From: Sinonovacula constricta
Taxonomy: Eukaryota > Mollusca > Bivalvia > Cardiida > Solecurtidae
Direction of reading: 5' to 3'
Assembly (NCBI GenBank): GCA_007844125.1
Contig: CM017571.1
Coordinates: 626,077 to 690,076, forward strand
DNA: 64,000 nt
In this document: positions 1-11,572 of the stretch, piece by piece
How the letters are laid out: every line of letters begins with the position of its first letter
Position numbering within the stretch: the stretch's first letter is position 1
The notes under the pieces: generated by a model
Told to the model about the DNA's origin: nothing
Databases searched by the model: none
The model's input: only the letters and a program-made list of their open reading frames with translations
Translations under genes and position numbers: made by a program

Positions 1-364
1 AGACGTTTTAAAGGTTATCTTAGACGTTTCAAAGGTGGTATTTTAGACATCATAACGGTGATATTTTAGACGTTAAATTTAGTATTTTAGATAGGTTAAA
101 GGTGTCATTTTAGACATGTTAAATATTTGAGATATTTTAGACAAGTTACAGGTGGTATTTAAGACGTTTTAAAGGTGGTGTTTTATATATTTTAAAGGTG
201 ATATTTAGACATTTTAGAGGTGGTATTTTAGACGTTTTAAAGGTGGTATTTTATATATTTTAAATATATTTTAGACGTTTTAAATGTGGTATTTTAGATG
301 TTTTAGATGTGATATTTTATACATTTAAATGGTGGTATTTTGAAGTTTTAAAGGTGGTATTTAG
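1..364. repeat. Degenerate 23-bp tandem repeat array
   Basis: About 16 imperfect copies of a 23-bp unit (consensus close to AGACGTTTTAAAGGTGGTA plus TTTT) fill the left edge and probably continue beyond it. Units differ by point changes and small indels, so the array is old. The short open frame that runs off its end at 309-491 is a by-product. Confidence 0.85.
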
Positions 365-1610
365 TGGTTATACAGATGGAATCCAATGGTTTGGACCAAA
401 TATTTTATCCCCAAACAACCAAAGAAATTATTTTTGCCTGAACAGATCTCACCAAATGTTTATTGGTGTCCTACGTATATATAAAAAGTGAAGCATAACA
501 CCCTACTTGTCATTACATTACAATTAAAAGCTAAATTAGCAACCATATTTTATTCTCCATGTCACCAGGTCCCTGTGATACACATAAGATGCGGTCAGGT
601 TTAAGTTAGCATCCATAGAACACAAGTTTCTCTCAATGCGGCTGAGACATCAGTGGTTCACATTACAACAAGTACTTGGTCCACTACAATACACCATCAA
701 AGAACAAACACAAACCGAACAAATGTATTGCCGAAAAAAGCTCACATTTTCTTGTAATGACATTTTTTTTTAACAAAGGTCACTGTTGCCATATATTTTA
801 AGATCTAGTTGTACTGGTCTCATTTTAAATTCAGGATATATGAAACATCATAAATAAAAGCGCTTCAAGCTCTGTGTCTGTCACTGATTTGAAAAGGCAA
901 GGCCTAGGGCATGGCTTAAAGTCAATATACCGCTGGCAGGCACTTTGTTTTACCCTATCCATAACAGTTTTCATATTCTGTTGTTTAAAATAAATACTAA
1001 AAAGACAAAACTAAAAAGTTTGAAGCTCTTAACATGGAATTGAGGAAAAAGACAAAAAAAGTGTTATTAAACTAATTTTTCGAAAGATGCGATGCCGGGA
1101 ACTCTTGGATGAAAAACAAGTGCACTACTGACTGCGGCGTTCCACCATAACCTGTGTTATGATTTTTAAACGTTCCAGCTCGTTTAAATGAAAGTAGGGC
1201 TACATTAACCGCCAATCGTTATCCTATAAATATGTCGTCGTGCCATAACTTCTTCTTTCAATTATATTGTAACCATAACGTTAAGTTTTTCTGATAAGTT
1301 ATGACCTAATCACGTTGTAACATTATGAGACACTGAGAGCACTTTGAGGAAAACTGTATTTAGGTTTGTATGACAGATAAACCCCACCTTTCTCAGACAA
1401 CAATTGCTGTGTTCTGTCGCAGCACCGTTATACAGTCGTATTTCATTTAGCTATGCATTTTTTACATTTACTTATACGCCAAGTATATCATATTAACCAT
1501 TATGAACATATATCAATAAAACATTACATGTTTTTGATCTGAGACGTATTAGGAGTATTCCTCCATTGTTTTACATTAAACCATAGAACTACCTTTTGTC
1601 GCGCTAGATA
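365..1610. other. No recognisable feature
   Basis: AT-rich non-coding sequence. No long reading frame, no conserved motif and no clear repeat unit was found. Confidence 0.5.
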
Positions 1611-1860
1611 CATAGGCGTCCGCGGTCTAGTGGTTAAACGTTGGACTCCGGATCGGACGGTCCCGGGTTCGAACCCCGAAACTGACCGTGTTGTTCGTCC
1701 TTGAGCAAGACTTTTTACTGCACATTGCTCCAGGTGTTAAGTACCTGAGTACTGGTTCTACCCAGAAAGTGGACAGTCGAGAGGGATTAATATAAGTTGA
1801 AAGAACTTGTTTCCTAATCGACTATAGATAAAAATAGGTTTAATCTAAACATAGTTCATC
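1611..1860 (+). mobile_element. tRNA-derived SINE-like repeat (family D)
   Basis: A tRNA-like head with A-box-like TCTAGTGGTTAAACG and B-box GGTTCGAACCCC is followed by a tail containing ACTGGTTCTACCCAGAAAG. The same tail recurs, degenerate, near 16310-16400. The head has no pairing acceptor stem, so it is not a working tRNA gene. Confidence 0.6.
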
Positions 1861-2240
1861 TGTGCGGCTTCCGGTGTACATAATACCTATCGTTGAGATA
1901 CAGAGTGATTGCTGTAAGTTGTATAATTTAAACTGCCCGCTTTATATTTCTTATACGGGCTGCAACCCGAGCATAATAAAACATTTTTGAAAGCATTAAA
2001 GATGACAGAGAAACTGAAATCTTAGCAGCTAGACCACGTGTGCGCTTAAAAGTTTTACAACAGGACGTCGTACGAAAATGTAGACATTATTTGTCGTCAT
2101 CGTAATGTTTATGTTACCCACTAACAAGCATAAATGGCGGTGATTGTCACTGTATTCGTTACTGACCATTTGATTCCGCCGTTTTCCGCCTATAAAATGC
2201 TGGGACTTTATTTATATTTGTTCAAATCTCTTAAAACAGA

Positions 2241-2552
2241 CCGGATCTGGAAGCGCAATCCGTAAAGCATCGGCTCCACGTACGAGAGGCCCCGGGTTCA
2301 ACCCTGGGCCATGACATACCAAAGTCGTTAAAATGATAGTGGTATAGCTCCCTTACTAACGCTCAAGCAAATATAAGGGTAGTTCCACGACTGGTTGACC
2401 CGGCGTCAGGATAATGTGGCTAGGTGAGGTATAATGCCAGGTGTCCACAGCATGCTATACACAGTGAGGGCAGCACTATATCTGCTGCAGGTGGACATTG
2501 TCTCTAACTTGAATACTGTTGGTGGGACGATAAACCCAATTAATAAATAAAT
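2241..2552 (+). mobile_element. tRNA-derived SINE, family A (copy 1)
   Basis: Family A has a tRNA-like head with an A box (close to TAGCGCAATCGGTAGAGCG) and a B box (GGTTCGATCCC). The body includes GTGGTATAGCTCCCTTGC and GTGAAGGCAGCACTATATC, and the tail ends near CGATAAACCCAATAAAC. This is a nearly full-length, somewhat diverged copy of about 310 bp. Confidence 0.8.
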
Positions 2553-3690
2553 CTTAAAACAAAGTGTTTATGTAATGCCGAAGAATTGTTATATAATAAC
2601 TTAATAGTAATTATTATATAATAAACAGGAAGTTTACTAAACTAGGGTTTATACGTCGGGAATACATATTGGTAAACTTAATATTGTTAAACTGCTTTCT
2701 ATGCTAAGATAAAGGTAAGTTTTTGCATCTTTATTTTGATACATTATCATGTTTTATATTTATATTTTTAGGAGTAAGCGGTTGTTTTTTGTCAGCTGGA
2801 TTTTTTAAGTTAAACAGGAAATCCTGTTGACTTGAACATATTGCTGGTATTGTGTGCTGGATACCCAGTAGAAGTAAACACTAAGCACAAATTAGTGCTT
2901 AAAATGAGAACTGTGTGGAGTTCGACACTTCAACTTCCCCATCGGAGCTCTGAGGCAGCGCATAGCATTTCACTTTTTTATAATTCATTTATGTTATAAA
3001 TTGACATATTTATAAATATTACAACTGTTAGTGTTTATTATCCACAACACGTGTTTTCTACCTCGACATTTTAAGTCATTCTGAGATTTTAAGGTCGATT
3101 TTAATTAACGGCAGGCGTCTCATTGTATGGACGGTCACTGCTGCGTACTTTGTGAGTGTTGCTGTGATTGTATTATTACGGTGGATCTCTTAAACACTTT
3201 ATACCTCAGAATTCGGCTCTTAGGTTATGAGAACTTTATTCACGAAACCCTTCCTTAAATTCTCCTATCTTAATTATACATAACCCTTGTCGAACCTCAT
3301 AGCCATGTTTTCTTGAGTTATTGTCTTGCTATCACAGTATGAGGTATAATACAACACTTTGCACCGCGAGACCCTGTGACCTTGACATTTGAACCTGTAA
3401 CTTTTGATGGCATTTTCAGGTGAAGCTTTACTGATGACGAGACATGGCCGCTCTTCCAGTGGAATAACTGGACGATGATGACAAAGGACCAAACTTCGTC
3501 GTAAGCATCACACGTGTTTGTGATGGAGTAGTGACCATTTTTTGCTATTCTTGGCAGATTATAAAAAGACATTACATTTCGCGATTGTACGTTTTAGCGG
3601 ATTAGGTGCCAAAAGCATGTACATTTATATATCAAAAGTATAAAGTAGAAAAAAAAAATTCATGGGTTTGACTGACACTATTTAATCTCT
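2553..3690. other. No recognisable feature
   Basis: Non-coding AT-rich DNA. The two overlapping minus-strand frames at 3274-3572 show no recognisable domain. Confidence 0.45.
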
Positions 3691-3704
3691 ATGGCAACAC
3701 AACA

Positions 3705-4440
3705 ACATCTGTGAACAACACCTACTCAACCAATGCTGTACGAAATTTCCAAACAAATAAACCTGGTAAGACTTTGCGACAGGAAATGTGCGCTAGACAA
3801 AACCACTTTATTGCAGATATACTTATGAATCGGTCGAAGGCTTTTGATTGTTTGTCCCATGAAATTCTGTTATCTAAACTTTCTGCATATTGGCTGTCCG
3901 AAACTTCGGTGAAACGTTTATTAAGCTATTTATTTCAATGAAAGCAACAAATATAAATCGACGAAATGGTCAGTAGCTGGGCTGATGTTACCAAAGGTGT
4001 TCCACAGGGTTCCAATAGTGGGCCATTATTGTTTAATGTTTTCATATGTTAAACATTTTCTACTTCATTAAAAAATGTTCTCTCAATAACAATGCAGGTG
4101 ACAACACATTATAGTTTCCCACCCCAAACGTTCAAACTTTAGTGTCTACATTACAATCTTAACACTTATTGACTGGTTCCATTTCAAATATAATTTAAAA
4201 TATTCCAATATTATACATCTTTCAAGCGTAAAAACAACAACCTATGGACAAAAATATTTCACGTTCGCTGCACCAGCCCTGGAATTCACTCCGAGATACT
4301 GCTAGACAGTGCACGGATTTTCATACTTTTAAACCTCAGATTTCTTTTTGGGATGGTGTTCAATACTATTTTCACGTATTCAATTATCACTGGAAATCCC
4401 ATTCGATACTCGACTATTATGACGTCACGTCATAAAGTGC
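3705..4440 (+). pseudogene. Degraded non-LTR retrotransposon (LINE) reverse transcriptase
   Basis: Translation at 3825-3930 reads RSKAFDCLSHEILLSKLSAY, the palm motif of non-LTR reverse transcriptases (usual form D-x-SKAFD). A later frame at about 3975-4045 gives [20 protein letters not shown], the QG(S)xxGPLLF block. Near 4090 the catalytic YADD box survives only as an N-A-G-D-like remnant. From 4260 a tail resembling the conserved C-terminal W-N-S-L block of CR1/jockey-type ORF2 follows. Stop codons and frame changes between the blocks, and a much shortened distance from the palm to the C-terminus, show an internally deleted dead copy. Clade assignment is tentative. Confidence 0.75.
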
Positions 4441-4984
4441 GCGAGAAGATTGCGTAATGGTTTGTGATGTTAACAAATCAACGCCTTTATAAAGGTTGTA
4501 AAAATCGCGCTCAGTGTATTTTTCTGATGTTTTACAATTTTGTGGCACTAATTTCTTTTTTTTTCAGTTTGCACCTATTTTTTTGTTAAACAGAAATTGT
4601 ATTTTGTTGATATAGGCGGTGCACAATTGTTTAATAAACGATGTAAATTTTAGATTTGCTTAAATGAGATGTGTTAACGTACTTGTCATAACTCCTTTGA
4701 CAAACAGAGTTCACAACTAGAGTTTTAATGAATTGAATACTTATGTAAGTAAACTTTACTGAGGGTATTCGTCATTTTTGCGAAAATCATTATGTATATC
4801 TAGTTATTTTCAACTATGCAGTACATTTTGTCAAATTAAACTCGACATTTTGACGTCGTAAATACATATCATTCGGCAAAACGTTCCTATTTACAACCTT
4901 ATACGTAAAAACCATCCATTAGCAATCTACAAAGTGTTCAAAAACCGCACACAAACATTAAAACGTTCAAGATTCCGAAAATTT

Positions 4985-5480
4985 TACTTATAGCAAATGC
5001 ATGAAAAAATAACTTAACACTGTTTTGGAGAATTGAGAGAGAAAAAAAACACCTTCATAAACTCGTATGTTAGTCTGAGTAAAAACGATTCTGACCACTA
5101 CTTCAACTGTTAATCAGTACAACTCGTGAAATAATTCGCTGTAAGTGTTAATTATTTCCAAATCTATAAAAACAAGCACGATTGGAATTTCTGCCAAAAA
5201 ATGTACATCGATGTCAGAGCGGATAATCATGCTGATGATATAATGTGATGTCAAAAGTAGTCATGTGGTAACCTCAGTTTTAAAATAGCTAACTATGCAG
5301 CGAGGCTCAGATGGGGAATATATGTTGGTACTGACGAGTGAGAATATTTATATTGTTATTTCATATATACGTAGGGCGACTATAAACAACATTTCACGGG
5401 ATCTTTTCAGGTAACCACAATTCTTTGTTGTTTGAGCAACACAACTTTGACCTAAATTGTCGAATATTACCATTAAAGTG
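4985..5480 (+). mobile_element. TIR element, family T1 (diverged copy)
   Basis: This matches the family whose ends read close to CTTAAAGGTGGTATCCGAC and its reverse complement. Shared internal landmarks are a CGTCAGAGCGGA block, TAGCTAACTATGCAG with GGCTCAGAT, and the right end CTAAATTGTCGAATATTACC. The left end is hard to place. Confidence 0.55.
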
Positions 5481-6820
5481 AGTTGCAAAATAAATAGAAA
5501 AGACGATAGAGCGTCGTAAAACTATGATTTTTTTCTAGGTACGAAGTCATGGGAGTTGGGAGTTGGCGTAAAGTTTAGCAAATACATGTTCCCAGCTTCG
5601 GCTGATCTTGGAAATTATCCATTTAATTTTAAGTACATCTTACATCTTAATAAATCTTGCGTTTAGGGCTAATAGACTACTAGATTACTAGCAAAATTTA
5701 AGTTAAAGAGGGGGATAAAGAGACAAACTACGTATGCTGAATTAAGATAACGCGTTATATGCCATTAAAGCAAAACTTTTATGATATCGACAGTATTATG
5801 AAATCATAAAAAGTGACAAATTTAAAATGGTGAACTTTATTGAAAGAAACACTTTGTATGCAAGTTTGCTGTAAGACATATTTTATATATCAATGTGTTT
5901 TTGTATACTAAATTAAGAAAACCGGGATTTAAAAAGTATCATCATCCGCTTATAAAACGCAGATAGCCAAACATAAAATATAAATATCTGGAAGTCGCTA
6001 AAATGACCATAATTCGCCGCTGCAATATACTTAAAAAAACATCTTATAAAAAAAGCCTAACATTGTTGACGTTCGGGATTCCTTAAGCATTTCATTTCAG
6101 GGAAGCAAAGATACTAAGGAATTTACCAAGCAGTTTTCAGTTTCTTTAAATTTGCTAGGGAATAGGCTCTGTTACCATGGTGACGTTAACCATTTGAACT
6201 CTTTCCGTTAAGTTCGGGATGTAGAAACCGCCTAAATTTCCAAAAGTAGAAATCAACTCTAAACGGAGCTTGGTGGTAAAAATATTCGACATGACAAAGG
6301 CGGCCAGAAAAAATGTAAGGAGTACTGGGCGATTCCTAATTTTATAATTGCTTTTGCTTTTATGGTGTTTTCGAAAATTGGACAGTGTAAGATTCTGTAT
6401 AGTGTTTGTACGCCGAAAGTAGATTCAGTGCATTGGCGATTGATTCAAAAATACATTGACAATAATATATACTATACTATATAGTACATTACCAAATTTA
6501 TTTGTAAAAAGAGGGTGCATCTATTCGATACGTTGCATACGTCCCGATTTCGACGTTAACGGAACGGCGTCATTATTTCACATTTATGGGCTTTGCTCAA
6601 AATATCAAACTTAAGTTATTAAAAAGGCAAAAAATGTAAGACAAATATGTATTTAAAATATGTAATATGTATCAGACGCTACCGCACGATTTCAGAGAAA
6701 AACGGTGTACTCAGGTATTTTTAGATTCAGATCACAATGGTGTAATATAATAGGTAGAAGTTAATTTCAAAGTAAGTTTATTTTTATCCAATTCGGTGGC
6801 ATGTATGACAATACTTTAAG
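5481..6820. other. No recognisable feature
   Basis: AT-rich non-coding DNA without a credible reading frame or repeat signature. Confidence 0.45.
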
Positions 6821-6848
6821 TCTAAGGCCTGGGAAAATGTGTAAACCG

Positions 6849-7242
6849 CAATCGGAAGACCTCGGATAATTCAAGAATCATCTCTCGGATGTATGTAGGT
6901 AGTCGGATCACCTCGGCCATTTCCCTAAATGGGACTTCTTTTGTGACAGACGTCAAAACAAAGATGGCAGCTCGGATGACAGCTCACTACAGTACGATGC
7001 TTGTAAAACTTCAATTTGTGGCGGCTTCAAATTAAAAAAAAATCAATTTTAATTTACCCAGCGCAGCAGACACGAAGCTGTCAAACGATGGCATTGTTTA
7101 TGTTTTGTGCGAACTACATTTTAGGGATATTCTTCCGACTTCCGGCGAGCAAAACGATCGTGATTTGAGCAAGTATCAATGCACCAGATACATCCGGGGG
7201 ATGATTGTCCCGAGGACGGAATTACCCGAGGAGTTCCGATTG
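6849..7242 (+). mobile_element. MITE family M (copy 1), long imperfect terminal inverted repeats
   Basis: The 394-bp element starts CAATCGGAAGACCTCGGATA and ends with the inverted counterpart of a CAATCGGAACTCCTCGGGTA end. The inverted repeats run about 50 bp and include TCTCTCGGATGTATG. Two other copies lie at 26126-26522 and 36408-36800. This copy is bracketed by 28-bp direct repeats (6821-6848 and 7246-7273, one mismatch), which is unlike the roughly 9-bp duplications at the other copies. It has no transposase. Confidence 0.8.
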
Positions 7243-7274
7243 AGATCTAAGGCCTGAGAAAATGTGTAAACCGG

Positions 7275-7820
7275 TTACTGCGGTGTGTACAGGGACTTAA
7301 CTCTACCTATTAAAAACTACACTCTTTCCTCCCTTGTGGGTAGGTATTTTTTTTATAGAGTTACTGCATAAAACTTTTGAAAAACAAGATTGAAGCACGC
7401 GCTTAAATTGGAATCTTATTGATTGAGATAAGAATTTATTAAAAAGGTTGGGCGCTTTTATTTAAAAATAAGCAAATTAAACATAAAATGTGTTATATTT
7501 CTTATATAACGTATATGAAAATACCTTCCCACAAGGGAGATAACTAAAGCATTTCTTTCATTTCGAAAATAGGGAATTTCTAGAACATATAATTATAGGT
7601 ACTTCATTGAATATTCTTGAATACACAACTAGCATTCATTATGACGACATTTGATCGATTCACGTGATTTGATCCGCTTTTCGATCGAGTCTCACGCCAA
7701 CGCGATCCAGTTTTGGATGTTTTAATCGAATCTTGCCCGTTTCACTCGATTCGGTCCATTTTCGATCTATTTTCTCCCAACTTCAGTTAAGTTTGGGATG
7801 GAATCTGGTTTCGACTAAAA
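7275..7820. other. No recognisable feature
   Basis: AT-rich sequence. 7640-7790 is enriched in GATCGA/TCGATC-type words but has no resolved structure. Confidence 0.4.
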
Positions 7821-7824
7821 GTAG

Positions 7825-8110
7825 CGGGTGGAACAATGTTTGAGTCAGTTAGAGCGAGGTTAGAGCTCTGAAAAAAAGGTTCAAGAACCCCAGTCGGACG
7901 TTTTGCCGACTGGCTGTTTAAAGGTGGTTATGAGTGTTTTTTCCACTATTTGTGTAATGTCTAGTTCCGGCGTTTGTTGTCCTATGTTCATTTTACTTAC
8001 ATGTTTAAGCCTTTGTCTGGAACAGGTTCACATTTTTTTATAATTTATATTGGGTGTGTTGGTGTTTTTATTTTGTAATTTGTGTTTTGTTGTTGTTTTG
8101 TTTTCGTGTT
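7825..8110 (+). mobile_element. Dispersed repeat, family E (copy 1)
   Basis: Shares CACCCCAGTCGG-type, TTTTGCCGACTG and GGCGGTTA-type blocks and a T-rich tail with 54440-54640. This is probably the 3' part of a SINE- or LINE-like retroelement. The class is not determined. Confidence 0.55.
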
Positions 8111-10222
8111 GTTGTTGTTACTTCTTTGTTATTAAATATTGTCAGACATTTTTTAAAGATTTTAATAAATACCTTTCCTTATTCTAAATGCTGTTTACCA
8201 TAGAAAGACGAATGATTTTAAACTTTATTTATCTTTTCTTGATAGCTTGTGGGACATTTATTATCTGTGTTCATGCTTGGAAACTTTTAGCCAGCTTACC
8301 TTTGCATTTATCATAATTAAATCTTCGTTAAATGGCGGATTTAACATCAGCTAAATAACATTTCTACCGCCATGCAGTCGAATAACCACGTGTATTGTGG
8401 TATTTATATTTGTATTTTATTCGCTCGGTTTGTAAAATGTAGGTTTTATTATTGTAAAGTCTGCGCATTTGTTTATTTAATGTTCATTTTGCTGCTTCAA
8501 ACCAGTTGAAAACTGGCGTCAGTAGTTCTTTGATAAATTTCTGGTGAGTCTCTCCTTAAAGACTACTTGTATTTTCTTTATCAACAAAAAAACTTAAATA
8601 TGTTAAAAAATACTATGATAAACAGTCGTGTCAGATTTAAACCAGATATAGAGTCAATAATTCAAGGATATATAGTGCTACAAATGTGAAGAAATATGAT
8701 CCGATTTCATGAATATTTCAATTTGTGGTTATAAAGAACAAGCAAATGTATATATTCAATTTGCATACATAATTTATTAATTGGTGATCTTCATCATAAC
8801 AAAAATAATTCTGTTGGTAACGCCCACTGACCCGCCTTCCGTCACGTGATCAAATAACAACCAATGAAAGTAATAGTGAACATGGCTCCTCAGTTTTTTG
8901 CTTGTTACCGATACGTGCTGCATTTTTCAGTCTTTTCAAGACTTGTTTACTTGAGTATATACGAAGTGTTCCTCGTTATGTCGTCACATTTCACAGCAAA
9001 CATTACACATTGTCACTATTATATCACAGCTCTGCGCTCCATCGAACACTTTTATTTAGGTTGTTGTTGTTGTTGTTTTTTTGTCTTAATTTTAACAAAT
9101 ACTTGTTAGTGTCCTCGAATTCACAGAACCCTGGACAGGCTATCAGCTACAGTCTTCTATATAAGAATGGTAAAGGTAGGTGGATCATGAAGACGATAAA
9201 TTCGTTTAGTGGGGTGTTCCATGAAAAAGTATCCAATCAAATGTAAAAGGCGTGGTCAAGAGGCGTGGCCAAAACAATTTCAACGGATTCCGGATTGAAT
9301 AATGTCCAATAACCTGGGTTGTCGATAAAAGAGTATAAGGGATCCGAATCACTAATACATGCCTGGAACAAAAAAGGAATAAAATGGTTAAATGAAATCC
9401 ATATAAATGAGAATTAATGTGCTTAAGATCTACCAATACATTAAGGCAAAACGATACTGTGTTGTTGTTATTGTTTATCAGAGAAAAGTTACACAGAATA
9501 TTTTATTTAATTCGGAGCTTACGATAAGAACGGGTTTTTTTTTCCCTAAGCGATCAAAACATAGCCGTATGTGATGTAAAAAGAAATTGAAATGATATTA
9601 ATCCCAACATTGAAGATCTTTACTTTTTAGAGTCACGTGAATACAATTTATAATGACAGTTATATAGGAAAAAATTAATGTATGTCATGATATAATGTTG
9701 GCGAGAATGTAGTAATAATGTAATAATAATGTATAATAATAAAATAATAATAATAATGTTAGTCAACGTAACATAAAACAGATAGTATGAGAGTCGAAAC
9801 TCAATGTGAACTGATTTTTTGACTTCAGAGTAAAACAGTTTACGTATCTGTTTTAAACAAAGAATATATCTCAGGCGCGTATCTGCCATTACGCACGTTA
9901 CGCACGTGCGTAACCTCCCTTCAAAAAATCGAAAATCTAAAAGTATCAAAACATTACGAAACTCGATGCCTAACCTGGGTAATATATATTTTTTCCCTAG
10001 TCTCTATGTTCTAAAATCTTATAAACATCAATCGAGTTGAATATCGTGTCTTAAAGTATTTTCAATATTTTATTTTATTTTTTTTCTTCAAGCAAAAAGG
10101 GCACTTATAGAAATCCGGGGGTAGGTGGGTTGGGTATAATCCCACCCCCACCCCACCCCCAACACACTTACTTATAGTAATTCTGCGTAACTTTAAAAAT
10201 GGTCCAGACACGTGCCTCTGTG
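8111..10222. other. No recognisable gene
   Basis: Low-complexity and AT-rich DNA. It contains a short palindrome at about 9893-9912 (ACGCACGTTACGCACGTGCG). The frames at 8864-9246 and 9620-9949 show no domain and have no splice context. Confidence 0.4.
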
Positions 10223-10335
<113 letters not shown>

Positions 10336-10888
10336 ATTTGACCATTATAAAAGCAACTCTATATAACGAGGTTTGGTATGTCAAAATAAAAACATTTAAA
10401 CGCAAAGCCCTGACTACAGATTAGAATGTCACACTTTTCTATGTTAATATTCAAAGCGATGTTAGTGTTTTAGTAAATAATAAAAATCTTGCAAAATAAA
10501 AAGTAAATTTAAATAATAATGATATTATACTGAATCATATAAGAATATGACTGTATAAACATATGAAATACAGACACGCCCTTTCCAAATAATAGTATTT
10601 ATAATAAAGTTATTCATTCTTAATCAAATTATGAACAGAACAATCTGTACATAAAATTTTTAAATGTTAAAATATATATAATCGAAGAAATCCATATGCC
10701 AGATTAACAACATTTTCATCAAAGATAATACTGCTTAAACAGAAGAAACACAGAAACACACATGCGAATAAATAACACTTTAAATCTACGTAGAACGTTA
10801 TGTTGATATATCCGCAAAATAAACTTATATGACCATACTGCACATCCAGCCGATTATAATATTTCAGCATAGGACACACTAATGACAA

Positions 10889-11166
10889 CCGGACCTGGTA
10901 GCGCAATCGGTAGAGCGTCGGCTCCAGGTACGGGAGGTCTCGGTTCGATCCCGGACCGAGAAAATGGTAATGGTATAGCTCCCTTGCTAATGCTCAAGCA
11001 AATACAAAGGGTGTTTCACGACTGGTTACGATAATTTGACGGGATGTGGTATCATGTGGTATCATGCATGCTATACACAGTGAAGGCAGCACTATATCTG
11101 CTTCAAGTGGACACCGTCTCCAGATAACTGAAATACTGTTGGTGGAACGATAAACCCAATAAACAA
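10889..11166 (+). mobile_element. tRNA-derived SINE, family A (copy 2), with target-site duplication
   Basis: Full-length copy beginning CCGGACCTGGTAGCGCAATC and ending in an AAAC-type tail. A 13-bp direct repeat, ACACTAATGACAA, flanks it at 10876-10888 and 11167-11179. That is the signature of LINE-assisted retroposition and fixes both ends of the family. Confidence 0.92.
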
Positions 11167-11169
11167 ACA

Positions 11170-11480
11170 CTAATGACAAACTTATACCCATAAGGTAAAT
11201 TAACCTTTATCTTACAAGTTAGCGATTACTACAATAGACATACCATTATAAAAGACCATACAACATATGCTGATGGATTTGGACAGCATAGCCAGCTTAT
11301 TATTATAAGTTATAAGCATAGAACACACTAATGACCGGCCTTCACCCAATTAAGGTAATAATTACCCTTGATCTAACAAGTTAAAAGATACAACTACGTA
11401 ACAATTAAGACAAATATCACTGTGTTAGAGAAGACAAAAACACCATACAACATATGCTGATGGTTCCGGAGTGCTATGTG
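11170..11480. repeat. Imperfect direct duplication of about 150 bp
   Basis: Blocks beginning CACTAATGAC and ending CATACAACATATGCTGATGG occur twice in diverged form (about 11170-11285 and 11325-11465). The SINE at 10889 was inserted into the first block. Confidence 0.55.
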
Positions 11481-11572
11481 CACCCTAGGATGACTCCCTG
11501 TCCGTCATGATGATGTGAAATACGGTAATAAAGAAACGCCTACGTGTTTCATAGAATCACAGTAGATGGGAC

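Noticed and set aside
1620..1690. tRNA gene
   Set aside because: A and B boxes are present but no acceptor or anticodon stem pairs, and a SINE tail follows. The same applies to the other tRNA-like heads in the window.
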